Shown: one piece after another, positions 43,915-51,901 of the stretch
Position numbering within the stretch: the first letter of the stretch is position 1
Layout of the letters: every line of letters begins with the position of its first letter
Assembly (NCBI RefSeq): GCF_021030645.1
Contig: NZ_JACGCJ010000018.1
Location: forward strand, 1 to 58,180
Direction: 5' to 3'
Length of the DNA stretch: 58,180 nt
Origin: Agrilactobacillus fermenti
Lineage (GTDB): Bacteria; Bacillota; Bacilli; Lactobacillales; Lactobacillaceae
Program-made: the position numbers and the translations under genes
Notes under the pieces: generated by a model
Database searches by the model: none
What the model was told of the DNA's origin: nothing
The model's input: only the letters and a program-made list of their open reading frames with translations

Positions 43915-44332
43915 TGGTTCTCCCCTGTGCTCCTTAAATTGACCCTTCACTTTTACATGTTTATCATACCAGAAAAAAATTATAATAGTAGCATTAATCA
44001 AAGTATTTTTTATTGTTTGCTGACTAATTATTTAAAAATATTAATAAATTAATTCATTGTATCTAAATATTTATATGGGTTTACCTGAGATATTAAGAAA
44101 TAACAGCCATGTTGTTTTTTAATCATTATGCATTATTATTTTTCAATAATATGATTTTAACATAAATTAACCGCATTAGGGCAAAATAAAAAAGCCGGTG
44201 GGAGGACCGACTTTTTCAAAAAAAGAATAGTCATTACTAATTAATCAATTATAGGAATCATCTGATTCCATCTTTAATTTAGCACATCTGTTTCAAAACT
44301 TAAAGTAACAACGCTTAAAATAAATAAAAAAA
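43915..44332. other. AT-rich spacer with immunity-gene terminator
   Basis: Very AT-rich. The only structure found is the hairpin at 44188-44216 (aaaaaagccggt / accgacttttt), placed correctly to end the immunity-like gene transcript. The remainder would hold the promoter of the giant WxL gene; no clear -35/-10 pair was chosen. Confidence 0.5.
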
Positions 44333-44611
44333 TTAATATACATATTTTTTAGAAGCTGGCCGCTGTAATCCATGCAATTTTTCGGTTGCAGTTGTATTTA
44401 ACGTTAGTTGTCCTGTTGCTAGTTCCATTTCGATATAATTGATAAATTTGGCAACTACATCGGCAACATCATCGCTTGCAACAAGTCGGTTGATCATAAT
44501 ATCTAGCAAACCATCTAATTCCGGTGCTGTTGTTTGACAAGCCGCTTGGAATTCCGTTAACAAAGTAATGGCTGCTGTTTTACAAACTGCTTTTTTCTTT
44601 TTAGCAAACAT
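44333..44611 (-). CDS. Putative bacteriocin immunity protein (92 aa)
   Basis: A small, charged, all-helical protein: KTAAITLLTEFQAACQTTAP, LDGLLDIMINRLVASDDVAD, VVAKFINYIEMELATG, then a C-terminal tail LQRPASKKYVY. Size and helix pattern fit the EntA/pediocin-like immunity family (four-helix bundle), though I can only judge by pattern. ATG 44611 follows GGAGG by 9 bases; the ORF upstream of it is rejected. A pair of LytTR/pln-box-like repeats lies 84 bases upstream. No pediocin-like structural gene with a double-glycine leader was found beside it, so it may be an orphan immunity gene or serve a leaderless peptide. Confidence 0.55.
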   Translation of the reverse strand: MFAKKKKAVCKTAAITLLTEFQAACQTTAPELDGLLDIMINRLVASDDVADVVAKFINYIEMELATGQLTLNTTATEKLHGLQRPASKKYVY

Positions 44612-44656
44612 GACTAAGACCTCCATTTGTCCTAACAACACCATGCTTAGTTAAAG

Positions 44657-44723
44657 CATATCATGTATTAAGTTCTCTGGATTCAAATTGCTTTTAACGT
44701 CGCTATTTGGTGATTAACGTAAA
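44657..44723 (-). promoter_or_regulatory. LytTR/pln-box-like direct repeats and -10 of the immunity-like gene
   Basis: On the minus strand TACGTTAAT (44715-44723) and GACGTTAAA (44695-44703) are direct repeats 20 bases apart, followed 32 bases later by a -10-like TATGCT (44657-44662). The first copy equals the published pln-box half-site and the layout (two 9-base repeats, then about 33 bases to -10) is that of promoters driven by LytTR-type bacteriocin response regulators. The period is 20 rather than the usual 21. Further ACGTT half-sites lie at 44779-44787 and 44816-44824. Confidence 0.5.
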
Positions 44724-44734
44724 TAAAGTTAAAA

Positions 44735-44766
44735 AAAGAGGCTAGAACTTAATCTAACCTCTTTTA
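44735..44766. terminator. Weak hairpin upstream of the peptide locus
   Basis: aaagaggctaga / tctaacctttt with a 6-base loop. Imperfect; could be a terminator or a leader structure. Confidence 0.3.
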
Positions 44767-45039
44767 AATAAACGAACGATAACGTTTACCACACCTTCTG
44801 GGGAAGAAGAAAGATGACGTTAAACAAACCGTTTCTCATCATCTATGTCATGATTTTTCAATCACATGATTATCATACCAAAAGCGCTAAGCAACAAGGA
44901 CAAGTAGTGCAAAATTGGTCTAGCAGTTTCATATATGTTCTATCCTTAAAATTGGCTATATTTCAAAAAATATTGGTGCATATTTACATCAAATGTAGCT
45001 ATTTTACAGAATTCGTTCAGTCCCACCTGACTTTATCTG

Positions 45040-45045
45040 TATAAT
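45040..45045 (+). promoter_or_regulatory. -10 box of the 31-aa peptide gene
   Basis: A perfect TATAAT lies 70 bases before the ATG. The 5' leader then contains an imperfect inverted repeat (ttgagctttggg at 45050-45061 against cccaattgctcaa at 45079-45091), which would fold just before the ribosome site. Confidence 0.5.
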
Positions 45046-45114
45046 TTAATTGAGCTTTGGGATGACATAAAAGATAAACCCAATTGCTCAAAAAATGAAA
45101 AGGAGCATACAACC

Positions 45115-45210
45115 ATGAGTTTTTCTAATGTTTTACATTTCATTCTCAATATTTTGGGTTTTACCTTTGGCTGGAACAATGGTTCTAAAATAAATGGTAA
45201 AGATGTTTAA
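45115..45210 (+). CDS. 31-aa hydrophobic peptide (small-peptide family, member 1)
   Basis: Short gene with its own promoter, an excellent ribosome site (aaaaggag, 10 bases before ATG) and a perfect 14-base terminator stem at 45230-45270, so it is very likely a real transcript and peptide. The product reads MSFSNVLHFILNILGF and then TFGWNNGSKINGKDV: a hydrophobic helix with an ILG turn and a polar tail. No double-glycine leader or signal peptide. It shares the layout with peptides at 47208 and 51902. It stands between an immunity-like gene and an ABC exporter, so a leaderless bacteriocin or signal peptide is possible (inference). Confidence 0.6.
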   Translation: MSFSNVLHFILNILGFTFGWNNGSKINGKDV

Positions 45211-45229
45211 TCATTGATTATTCGCAAGA

Positions 45230-45270
45230 AATAGAGATCGGAAACAAAATCAACGCTTCCGATCTCTATT
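45230..45270. terminator. Terminator of the 31-aa peptide gene
   Basis: Perfect arms aatagagatcggaa and ttccgatctctatt with T-rich sequence after. Confidence 0.8.
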
Positions 45271-45332
45271 TATTTGCATCAATTTTGAAGCGCCAACGTA
45301 CGCCAAAATGTAACAACTGGGCCTCTCATAGC

Positions 45333-47020
45333 TCATATGCGCTTAAAAAACTGTTTTACTTGTCCATTGATTACTTGAATCACATGGGGATAGCCTTCAA
45401 TCGTACGCATATTGTGTGTCGCATTCAAAACAGAAATGTCATATTGCTGATTTAAGATATCCAAAGTCGTCATAAACTCTTGAACATTATTTGGATCCAA
45501 ACTTGACGTCATTTCATCTAGTAATAAGAAGTCCGGGAATTTGATCAAAACCCTTGCAAAAGATAACCGTTGAATTTGACCACCTGAGAATAAAGTACCT
45601 TGTTCACCCAAGTCAGTGTCCAATTGCTGCGGCAAAGAGCGAACCAATGTATCCAGCTTTACAACCTGAAGTGCATGCCACAATTGTAAGTCAGTCACTT
45701 TTTGATCCCCTAAGCTAAGGTTATCACGAATGCTGCCAGGAACCATTCGAATATCTTGTGAAGCATAGCCAAGCTTTTCCCGTAGTTCGACCAGATTTAA
45801 CCGCTGAATTGGGATACCGTTCACACGAATTTGTCCAGAAGTTGGCAAGTAGAAACCCTCCATGAGCGCTAGAATCGTACTCTTACCACTACCACTTTCC
45901 CCAATCAAAGCCGTTTTTTCGCCGGCACGAATGGTAAACGAAACATCTTTTAAAATCAACTGTTCGCTATTTGGATATTTGAAAGAGACGTGTTCAAAGT
46001 CGATACGTTGAATACGTGACACAGCAATGCCATTCAGATTCTTGTTCTCTGGCTGCTCCATCAAAATATTTTGGATGCGATCAGTTGCCCCACTAACCGT
46101 CTTCAAAGATGTAAAAAATGAAAACAGGCTAGTCATTGGCGTAATCATTTGAACCATATAGATGAAGTATGCTGTCAAACCACCACCGGTTAATTGGCCC
46201 TGATTGATTGAATACCGGCCATACAAAATGATGACAAACACGATCAATAACAACAAAACACTGACTAGCGGATTTAAGATGCTAAGCACTCTAAGTTGGC
46301 GCACATTTAACCCAAACAATGTCTGCATACCTCGGTAGCCCATTTTCTGGGAAAACTTTTCCCGGTTAAAGCTCTTGATCAGGTTATCATTGATCGACAT
46401 CTGCGAAACCTTATTAATGGTTTCAGCCAAAGCCGCTTGAAGTAATCTAGAAATGACACTTAATTTTTGACTCAGCGGCACGACAACAAGTGCCAATAAA
46501 GGGACAATGGCTAAGACAATCAGCGTCAAGCGCCAATTAAGTATTAACATCATGGCAAAAGCACCCACCAGTGAGATTAACCCCGTCAAGTTTTGAGGTA
46601 AGGCACTGGCAATCAAGCTATAAATCGTTTGCGTATCATTCAAGACACGGCTAGCAATGACCCCACTCTCATTCTGCTTAAAAAAATGTCGTGGCAACGT
46701 CGTGATCAAGTGCCAAAGTTGTTTGCGTAAGTTCAAAACGGCATCTGACGCCACATATCCTAATAAAAAGTTCGCTGGCACTTCTAAAATTAAATTAAAG
46801 ACAAACAAGCAAACTAAAATGACAATTGTTTCACCGTATCTATTAGACTTAACTGATGTATCAATCAATAATCTTATTTGATTTGTGATAGCTAACGAAC
46901 AAATAGTCCCGATAGCTGCTAAAAAAATCCCCAATGTAAACAGCTTCAACTTTGGCTTACCATGGTGAACAATAAGCTGTATTAAATCTTTTATTTTATA
47001 ATGTGCGCGTTTTTTCCCAT
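45333..47020 (-). CDS. ABC exporter (permease-ATPase fusion), apparent -1 frameshift at start
   Basis: Half-size ABC exporter: six membrane helices in the first 320 residues, then the ATPase with Walker A GESGSGKST, Q-loop YASQDI, signature FSGGQIQRLSFAR, Walker B FLLLDEMTSS and H-loop ATHNM. It resembles LmrA/BmrA-type or peptide exporters and has no C39 peptidase. The best start is ATG 47020 behind GGAGGG, but that frame (ATG GGA AAA AAC) ends after nine codons. The long frame is reached only by a -1 shift on A_AAA_AAC. Without a shift the long frame needs TTG 47087, which has no ribosome site. Peptide genes lie on both sides. Confidence 0.8.
47009..47015 (-). other. A_AAA_AAC heptamer, candidate -1 frameshift site
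   Basis: In the frame set by ATG 47020 the codons are ATG GGA AAA AAC GCG. The heptamer A AAA AAC is in the correct phase for tandem -1 slippage, and the next codon after slippage is CGC, which continues straight into the exporter frame (RAHYKIKDLIQL). A missing A in a seven-A run would explain the same pattern by mutation. Confidence 0.45.
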
Positions 47021-47112
47021 ATCTCCCTCCAATCGTGACTATAAATAGTATAGCGTACCTGTTGGCGGCTATAATTTCAGTTTTCAAAAGCTTTTATATC
47101 AAAATTGCATAA

Positions 47113-47155
47113 AAAAATGACTAAATCCAAAATTAATTTGGACTTTGTCACTTTT
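47113..47155 (-). terminator. Terminator after the 26-aa peptide gene
   Basis: aaaaatgactaaatccaa pairs with ttggactttgtcactttt (few mismatches). It separates the peptide gene from the exporter gene, so the exporter has its own promoter (TATACT at 47047-47052). Confidence 0.65.
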
Positions 47156-47185
47156 ATATATGCATAACTTTCATATCAGGACCGA

Positions 47186-47410
47186 CTACCAACATTTATA
47201 CATAACGCTATTTTTTATCCTTATCATCATCTGGATCAACGCTAGGTTTCTGACCCAACATGACTTGAATGAACTCAAAAACTTCCATGGACAATTACTC
47301 CTTTCGTCTCCAATTACCCACAGTGTTGATATTAAACCAATAATGGCAAGTAAAACGACTTTTAGGCAAAAGTGGTGCGAATGGTGCAGAAACGGCAAAT
47401 AATTTGACAT
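47186..47410 (-). CDS. Possible small membrane protein after comK (up to 74 aa)
   Basis: ATG 47410 starts 9 bases after the comK stop, and the gaggt overlapping that stop would serve as ribosome site. The first 40 residues have a good helix (LKVVLLAIIGLISTLWVIG). The second half overlaps the 26-aa peptide in another frame and looks less natural. One of the two overlapping frames may be spurious; I favour the peptide. Confidence 0.3.
   Translation of the reverse strand: MSNYLPFLHHSHHFCLKVVLLAIIGLISTLWVIGDERSNCPWKFLSSFKSCWVRNLALIQMMIRIKNSVMYKCW
47208..47288 (-). CDS. 26-aa peptide (small-peptide family, member 2)
   Basis: ATG 47288 follows gaaaggag by 9 bases. The product is MEVFEFIQVMLGQKPSV followed by DPDDDKDKK: an N-terminal hydrophobic stretch, an MLG turn and an acidic then lysine-rich tail. 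The layout equals that of the peptide at 51902 (E-hydrophobic-x-x-(I/M)LG, Pro, Asp, KK end). It lies just downstream of comK and before a terminator, so it likely ends the sigma factor-comK transcript. Possible roles are exported signal, small regulator or membrane peptide; none is shown. Confidence 0.6.
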   Translation of the reverse strand: MEVFEFIQVMLGQKPSVDPDDDKDKK

Positions 47411-47418
47411 GATTTACC

Positions 47419-48224
47419 TCAATTATAATTCTCCAGCCGTGCAATCTGTCGCAACCCATAGTTCACTGTCGCTTCAAAGAGTTCTGGGGTGGCACGTTCG
47501 GTCTCATCTAATAAGTACTTGCTAAAGATTCGGCTATGTTGTTCCTCAAATTGTTGAAAATACCCCGTCTGATTTAAGCGTAGCTGCTGATGAAAAGCAC
47601 AGGCACAGTCTAAAAACTCCTGACACTGAGGAACTTCAGTTGTTTCCAAGCCACCCCATGCGGCAATTTCATGCACAATTTTGACGAACAATTCCCCAAT
47701 AATACAAGCATCGTGTAAGCCTTGACGAAAACTACCACGAAAATTTAATTCAGCCCCCAAATAATCACCCCAACGAACTTGCAACTTTTTACCCGATTCT
47801 AAATAATGTTGTAAATGAAAAGTCCCGATCCAATCTGTTTGACCGTGACTGGCACCACCAGTTGGTAAAAACTGCACCTGCCCAAAACTAATTGGGAGAA
47901 GCGTGGAACGAATCCCAGCCATCTGCTTCAACAACCGGACATGCTTCAAATTAATCGGTCCAAAAGCCAAATACTGCTGCACCAACTGCCGCGTTGTTAA
48001 ACCCGTTTTGATCAAACCCTGATAGTAGTCCAGTGCCAACGTGGCATAATGACCGTCTTGTTGACTAATATCCAATAGCAGTAATGTTTCCCGGGAAATA
48101 TTATAACATTTACGCGTGCGGATATACGCATCATACTGACCAGATAAAAGTGCTGCTTTATCAAAATAACGCCCCTGAAAGACCTTCCCCCACGGAAATC
48201 TTTGCTTGTTAATTGTTCTAGCAT
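47419..48224 (-). pseudogene. ComK-like competence regulator, frameshifted
   Basis: The long frame contains QVQFLPTGGASHGQTDWIG and then FHLQHYLESGKKLQVRWG, which aligns with the core of Bacillus ComK (Q-FLFPT-...-Q-GWISH-HV, with a later basic/SF segment). ComK is the DNA-binding master regulator of competence. The start ATG 48224 opens MLEQLTSKDFRGG, but that frame runs out. The ComK frame (KVFQGRYFDKAALLSGQYDA, YIRTRKCYNIS) is in -1. One more G in the GGGGG run near 48183-48192 would join both into about 268 aa. Either a pseudogene, a recoding site or a sequence error. It lies 66 bases after the sigma factor gene, same strand. Confidence 0.55.
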
Positions 48225-48290
48225 CCTTCCATTTTAAGTTGGTTTAAAAATAACACAAGTGAAATATATATACCAATTTCAATTGCATTT

Positions 48291-48833
48291 TCAACTTAAT
48301 TCAGGTCGGTGTAGTTTTTTAGCAATCATGACGATCTGTTGGCGGTCATTGCGTAATGTCCGTGGACTGACATGCAGTTGCTGACTCAACCGGGTTAATT
48401 TTTGTCTTTTAAGTAAATGCTCAACCAATACTGTTTGTTGCCTTGCTGTCAGTTGACTTTTAATCGCTGGCAATAATTCTTCAATGATCAAAGCCTGATC
48501 CGAAGGTGTTATTTGTAACGCGGCTTCAGATGGCTCATCAGTGACTTGATCTAATTGAATCTGGGTGCGTGCTGCTAACCACATATCTCGACGCAATAAA
48601 TTACGGATATGCCAGCAGATGGCTTGAAAAGCAAAGCGATTGAATTGAACTACATCGAAGGGCTGAGATTGCTGTGCCGCATATTTATCATAGCTCGCCA
48701 CATAAACCATAAATCCTTCATGTACCAAATCCTGCCAATCATCTCGTTTTCGCCAAATCCGTTCATGCTTCAATGCCCCATAGATCACCCGCTCATTTGC
48801 CATTGCTAATTGCCATAATTCTGCTTGTTCCAT
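48291..48833 (-). CDS. ComX/SigH-like alternative sigma factor (180 aa)
   Basis: Short sigma-70-family protein. The region-2 part is HERIWRKRDDWQDLVHEGFM with YDKYAAQ and FNRFAFQAICWHIRNLLRRD; region 4 is LTARQQTVLVEHLLKRQKL, then LSQQLHVSPRTLRNDRQQI. Length and divergence fit the SigH/ComX group of lactobacilli that drives late competence genes. The start ATG 48833 lies 12 bases after GGAGG; the ORF extends to 48893 but that part contains the ribosome site and a palindrome. With the ComK-like gene next in line, this forms a competence-type regulatory pair. Confidence 0.7.
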   Translation of the reverse strand: MEQAELWQLAMANERVIYGALKHERIWRKRDDWQDLVHEGFMVYVASYDKYAAQQSQPFDVVQFNRFAFQAICWHIRNLLRRDMWLAARTQIQLDQVTDEPSEAALQITPSDQALIIEELLPAIKSQLTARQQTVLVEHLLKRQKLTRLSQQLHVSPRTLRNDRQQIVMIAKKLHRPELS

Positions 48834-48860
48834 TTTTATGTGAAACCTCCAAAGAAGATT

Positions 48861-48876
48861 CCACAAGCGCTTGTGG
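48861..48876. promoter_or_regulatory. 16-bp perfect palindrome upstream of the sigma factor gene
   Basis: CCACAAGCGCTTGTGG is a perfect palindrome about 12 bases upstream of the GGAGG site. It can serve as a protein operator or as a hairpin hiding the ribosome site. I do not recognise it as CIRCE or a CtsR site. Confidence 0.5.
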
Positions 48877-48905
48877 TGACCCCACTTTACCAAATTTAGG
48901 CTAAC

Positions 48906-48956
48906 AAAAAAGCCCGACGATTTTAGCAGCAGTTAAAATCATTCCCGGACTTTTTT
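48906..48956. terminator. Terminator between sigma factor and GT39-type gene
   Basis: Hairpin with aaaaaagcccg / cgggactttttt-like arms and an inner ttttag/taaaat... pair; it serves the gene that ends at 49045 read leftwards. Confidence 0.6.
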
Positions 48957-49044
48957 GCGTAATTTATTGGTTACGTTCGTTTTGCGTAATATATATCATT
49001 AAATATTTCGTTAGAATAACGGTTGAATCAAATTTAGCGATTGC

Positions 49045-50604
49045 CTACCGATAAAACTTCCGCCAAGTATAGGGATCATAAATTGGTGCCTGCTTCATAA
49101 AAGTCTGATCTTCCTTAGTGCCTGACAATGCCTCCGAATCACGTTTAAAAATCAATTGAATTAAAGACCAAATACCTAGCATCGCAAAGGTTGTGATTTC
49201 TGGCGTGATAAAGAAACGATACCGCGTTTGAATCTCAATTGCGAAATGAATCAATACATAGCCGACAAATAATAACTCAAAGATGAAGATCTTATTATGA
49301 TAGGGTAACTTGCGCCTAAGTTTCGCCCAAAACAGCGCTAGGGCACCTAAAGTCATACTGAGAATCAAAGCCACCCACTGCCCCCACATCGCCTGAGCTA
49401 AGAAACGACGGTGCTGATTACTGATTCGAACATTAGGTGTCAGTGACCAATCGATAGACTCATCATAGTCCCCCCACATCAGTTGATACTTATCAATAAA
49501 CAGTTGCTTTACTTTCTGCTTATCTTTTAATTCCTGTTTAATGAGTTTCTTGCCTACCGCATCTCGCTTAGGACCAATAGGATATTCATCTAACACACCT
49601 GCTAAAGGTCCCACATACCGTCCCTTAGATTGGCTGTTTAAACCAGTCACAAATTTCCAAGTTGCATTCCGATTGCCCATTGGATATTCTGACAGCCCTG
49701 TATACCTAATATAGCCGTTCACGGCACTAAGCATCCCAAAGTAACCGATCATGATGCAAACCATACCGATCAAACCACGCCAAAAGGTACGCTTTCTTAA
49801 TAAGAAACATAAATAGCCCAAACCAACAGCCAACAATATCAATGCGCCGACTGGTCGCAAAGTATTCCCTAATGCTAAGAAAAAGCCACTGCATAATAAC
49901 CAGGACCACTTATGATTCTTGGCAATAAACAAGTATAAACCGATCAGATTAAAAGCCAACGATGCATATTGATTGGTCAATACTGTAATCATAAAAATAT
50001 TCGGCAAGAAAGTGGCAAAAGCCAGCATGACTAGGGCAGCCACCCGTTTATTGAAGAGTCGATGTACAATGCCGAATAATGCAAGCATCGTTAAACTTGC
50101 CATGAAAACATTGACGAGCTTCAAAGCTAACGGACTTGGCCCGAATATGCGAATCAATAATGATTGATACATGATAAACCCATTTTGATAGGGATAGCTT
50201 AATAAATAATTATCATCGTTGAATGAACGATCCCCTTGACTAAAATAAACGGAATCGCGATATAATGTCTTAAAATCCGAAAAGCGCTGGGAAGGCACTT
50301 TATAGATCCAATAAAGTCTTAGGCCTATCCCCAGCAATAAAATCAAGCCAATTAGCAGTAGCCAAATGCCCTTCTTATCTGGCAAATAAGTCACAAGTAA
50401 CGCAAATAGGCCCCATCCCACAATAAACACACCCGCTAATAGCCAAGTTTCACGCTGGCTGAAATTAGCCAAAGTTTGTGCTTGCGATGTTGGCGCAAGT
50501 TTGAGCATGGTCCTGACTGCCCAAATCATACACGCTGAAAAGAAAACAACTAGCAGGGTCAATAGTGAGCCCATAGTCGTTCTGATTTTATCCAAAATTC
50601 CCAC
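49045..50604 (-). CDS. GT39/PMT-type membrane glycosyltransferase (519 aa)
   Basis: About eleven membrane helices. The first loop carries YRDSVYFSQGDRSFNDDNY, and ALKLVNVFMASLTML with TNQYASLAFNLIGLYLF is typical for polyprenol-phosphate-sugar-dependent GT-C enzymes (PMT_2/ArnT-like). The C-terminus is a soluble tail. GTG 50604 follows GGAGG by 7 bases. It is followed upstream by an acyltransferase-3 gene on the same strand, so the two likely modify one surface glycan (inference). Confidence 0.7.
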   Translation of the reverse strand: MGILDKIRTTMGSLLTLLVVFFSACMIWAVRTMLKLAPTSQAQTLANFSQRETWLLAGVFIVGWGLFALLVTYLPDKKGIWLLLIGLILLLGIGLRLYWIYKVPSQRFSDFKTLYRDSVYFSQGDRSFNDDNYLLSYPYQNGFIMYQSLLIRIFGPSPLALKLVNVFMASLTMLALFGIVHRLFNKRVAALVMLAFATFLPNIFMITVLTNQYASLAFNLIGLYLFIAKNHKWSWLLCSGFFLALGNTLRPVGALILLAVGLGYLCFLLRKRTFWRGLIGMVCIMIGYFGMLSAVNGYIRYTGLSEYPMGNRNATWKFVTGLNSQSKGRYVGPLAGVLDEYPIGPKRDAVGKKLIKQELKDKQKVKQLFIDKYQLMWGDYDESIDWSLTPNVRISNQHRRFLAQAMWGQWVALILSMTLGALALFWAKLRRKLPYHNKIFIFELLFVGYVLIHFAIEIQTRYRFFITPEITTFAMLGIWSLIQLIFKRDSEALSGTKEDQTFMKQAPIYDPYTWRKFYR

Positions 50605-50635
50605 AATAGCCTCCGATAATCAACCATAATCTGAT

Positions 50636-51730
50636 TCAATAGATGTTTTTTGCTTGTAGCTTGTTGGCAACTTTAGTGATCACAGGGTCTAAAAAGCGCA
50701 TCAACCACTGTCGCAAATAATCAATCATCGCGCCGACCGCCAAAATAGCCACCGCGACTAAGGCGCCATAAGCTAAAACAACAATCGTGTGGTTGAAACG
50801 GAAACCGCGAACGAGATTATTCCACAGCGGTCCAACAATGAAATAATTAGAATGCATTAAGTAAACGCCAAACATCGTACTAGCCAATGAATTGATCACT
50901 TTACTATGATTCAGCGGCAAAAATTTAAAAGTCAAAAATAAACTCGTCCCAGCAACCAATTGAATCGGGCTGTTGCCATCCAAAAAATACAAATAGCGAT
51001 ACTTATTTTTAAAATAACCTGTAGCATGAAAATTAATGTAGTCTACCATTAGGACTGACAAGAAGCCAATAATCAATGCACCAATAAAGACCCAGATATA
51101 TCGTTTCAAGTGTGCTTGGGTGAAGTCTTCTGGGAATAGTCGGATATACCCACCGATCAAGTAAATGACAAATAGTGAAGTCACATCATAGCCATTGGAT
51201 CCCACGGCTGGACTGGAAAGAAATACACCACAAATAGAAATAAAAAAGATCAAAATACCTAGTAACATCCGATATTGGTGTTTGGTCAAACTATGTATCA
51301 GCTTATTAATAAATGGCGATAATAAATATAAAATAATATAAGCAGTGGCATACCAATTTGCCACGCCAAACGTTACTGGAAAAACATTCTTCAAAATATC
51401 CATATTGGTCATATGGATCAACGACGTGCCGCTAGCCTTGATCACAATCATAAATAACCAGGAATAAAAAATAACTTCCAACCAATTGTTCAACAAACTT
51501 TTCCATTTAAATTTACCTGTGGCTAAGAAATAGCCCGAAATTAAGGTAAACAGAATCACGCCCAACCGGCCGCCGATCCATAAGAATTCGACAATTTCGC
51601 GCTTGAAATAAATATGTGGCTTAAAGTACCAATTTGATCCCAAAGCATAATGCCCCAGAATGATCATAAACATGCTGATGATACGCAACAACTCAAAATT
51701 TGAGCTGCGCTTTTTGACTCGTTCCTGCAT
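50636..51730 (-). CDS. Acyltransferase-3 family membrane O-acyltransferase (364 aa)
   Basis: Transfers acetyl groups to surface polysaccharide. The catalytic-type His is in MFMIILGHYALGS, and the start SSNFELLRIISMF is classic for the family, with ten helices and FTLISGYFLATGKFKW next. WNNLV and GVYLMHSNYF are the C-terminal signature. ATG 51730 follows gggag by 8 bases; the longer TTG start is rejected. The downstream GT39-type gene begins 31 bases later, so the two form an operon. Confidence 0.85.
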   Translation of the reverse strand: MQERVKKRSSNFELLRIISMFMIILGHYALGSNWYFKPHIYFKREIVEFLWIGGRLGVILFTLISGYFLATGKFKWKSLLNNWLEVIFYSWLFMIVIKASGTSLIHMTNMDILKNVFPVTFGVANWYATAYIILYLLSPFINKLIHSLTKHQYRMLLGILIFFISICGVFLSSPAVGSNGYDVTSLFVIYLIGGYIRLFPEDFTQAHLKRYIWVFIGALIIGFLSVLMVDYINFHATGYFKNKYRYLYFLDGNSPIQLVAGTSLFLTFKFLPLNHSKVINSLASTMFGVYLMHSNYFIVGPLWNNLVRGFRFNHTIVVLAYGALVAVAILAVGAMIDYLRQWLMRFLDPVITKVANKLQAKNIY

Positions 51731-51828
51731 GTGTCTCAAACTCCCTAATTAAAAAAATACTAACTATTAGGCATTATACCCTTGTATTTCTGAAAATAGC
51801 AATTGGCTAACGACCCTTAATGCAATCT

Positions 51829-51872
51829 AAATAACCTACCAAGCTGAAGTTTTCAAGCTAAGTAGGTTATTT
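51829..51872. terminator. Terminator of the 29-aa peptide gene
   Basis: aaataacctac and gtaggttattt with inner aagct pairing. It lies after the stop of the 29-aa peptide gene in its reading direction. Confidence 0.7.
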
Positions 51873-51901
51873 CAATACGTATACCATCTATTTTACAGAT
51901 A

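Noticed and set aside
44814-45044. 76-codon plus-strand ORF before the 31-aa peptide
   Set aside because: Only an A/G-rich stretch serves as ribosome site, the composition is unlike protein, and it covers the peptide gene's promoter region.
45115-45210. 31-aa peptide as an LsbB-family bacteriocin
   Set aside because: The C-terminal K-x-x-x-G-x-x-PWE pattern of LsbB/EntK1/EJ97 is missing, so only a general small-peptide call is made.
47145-47402. 85-codon plus-strand ORF opposite the 26-aa peptide
   Set aside because: No ribosome site; it is antisense to the comK-peptide end, and the minus-strand peptide has far better signals.
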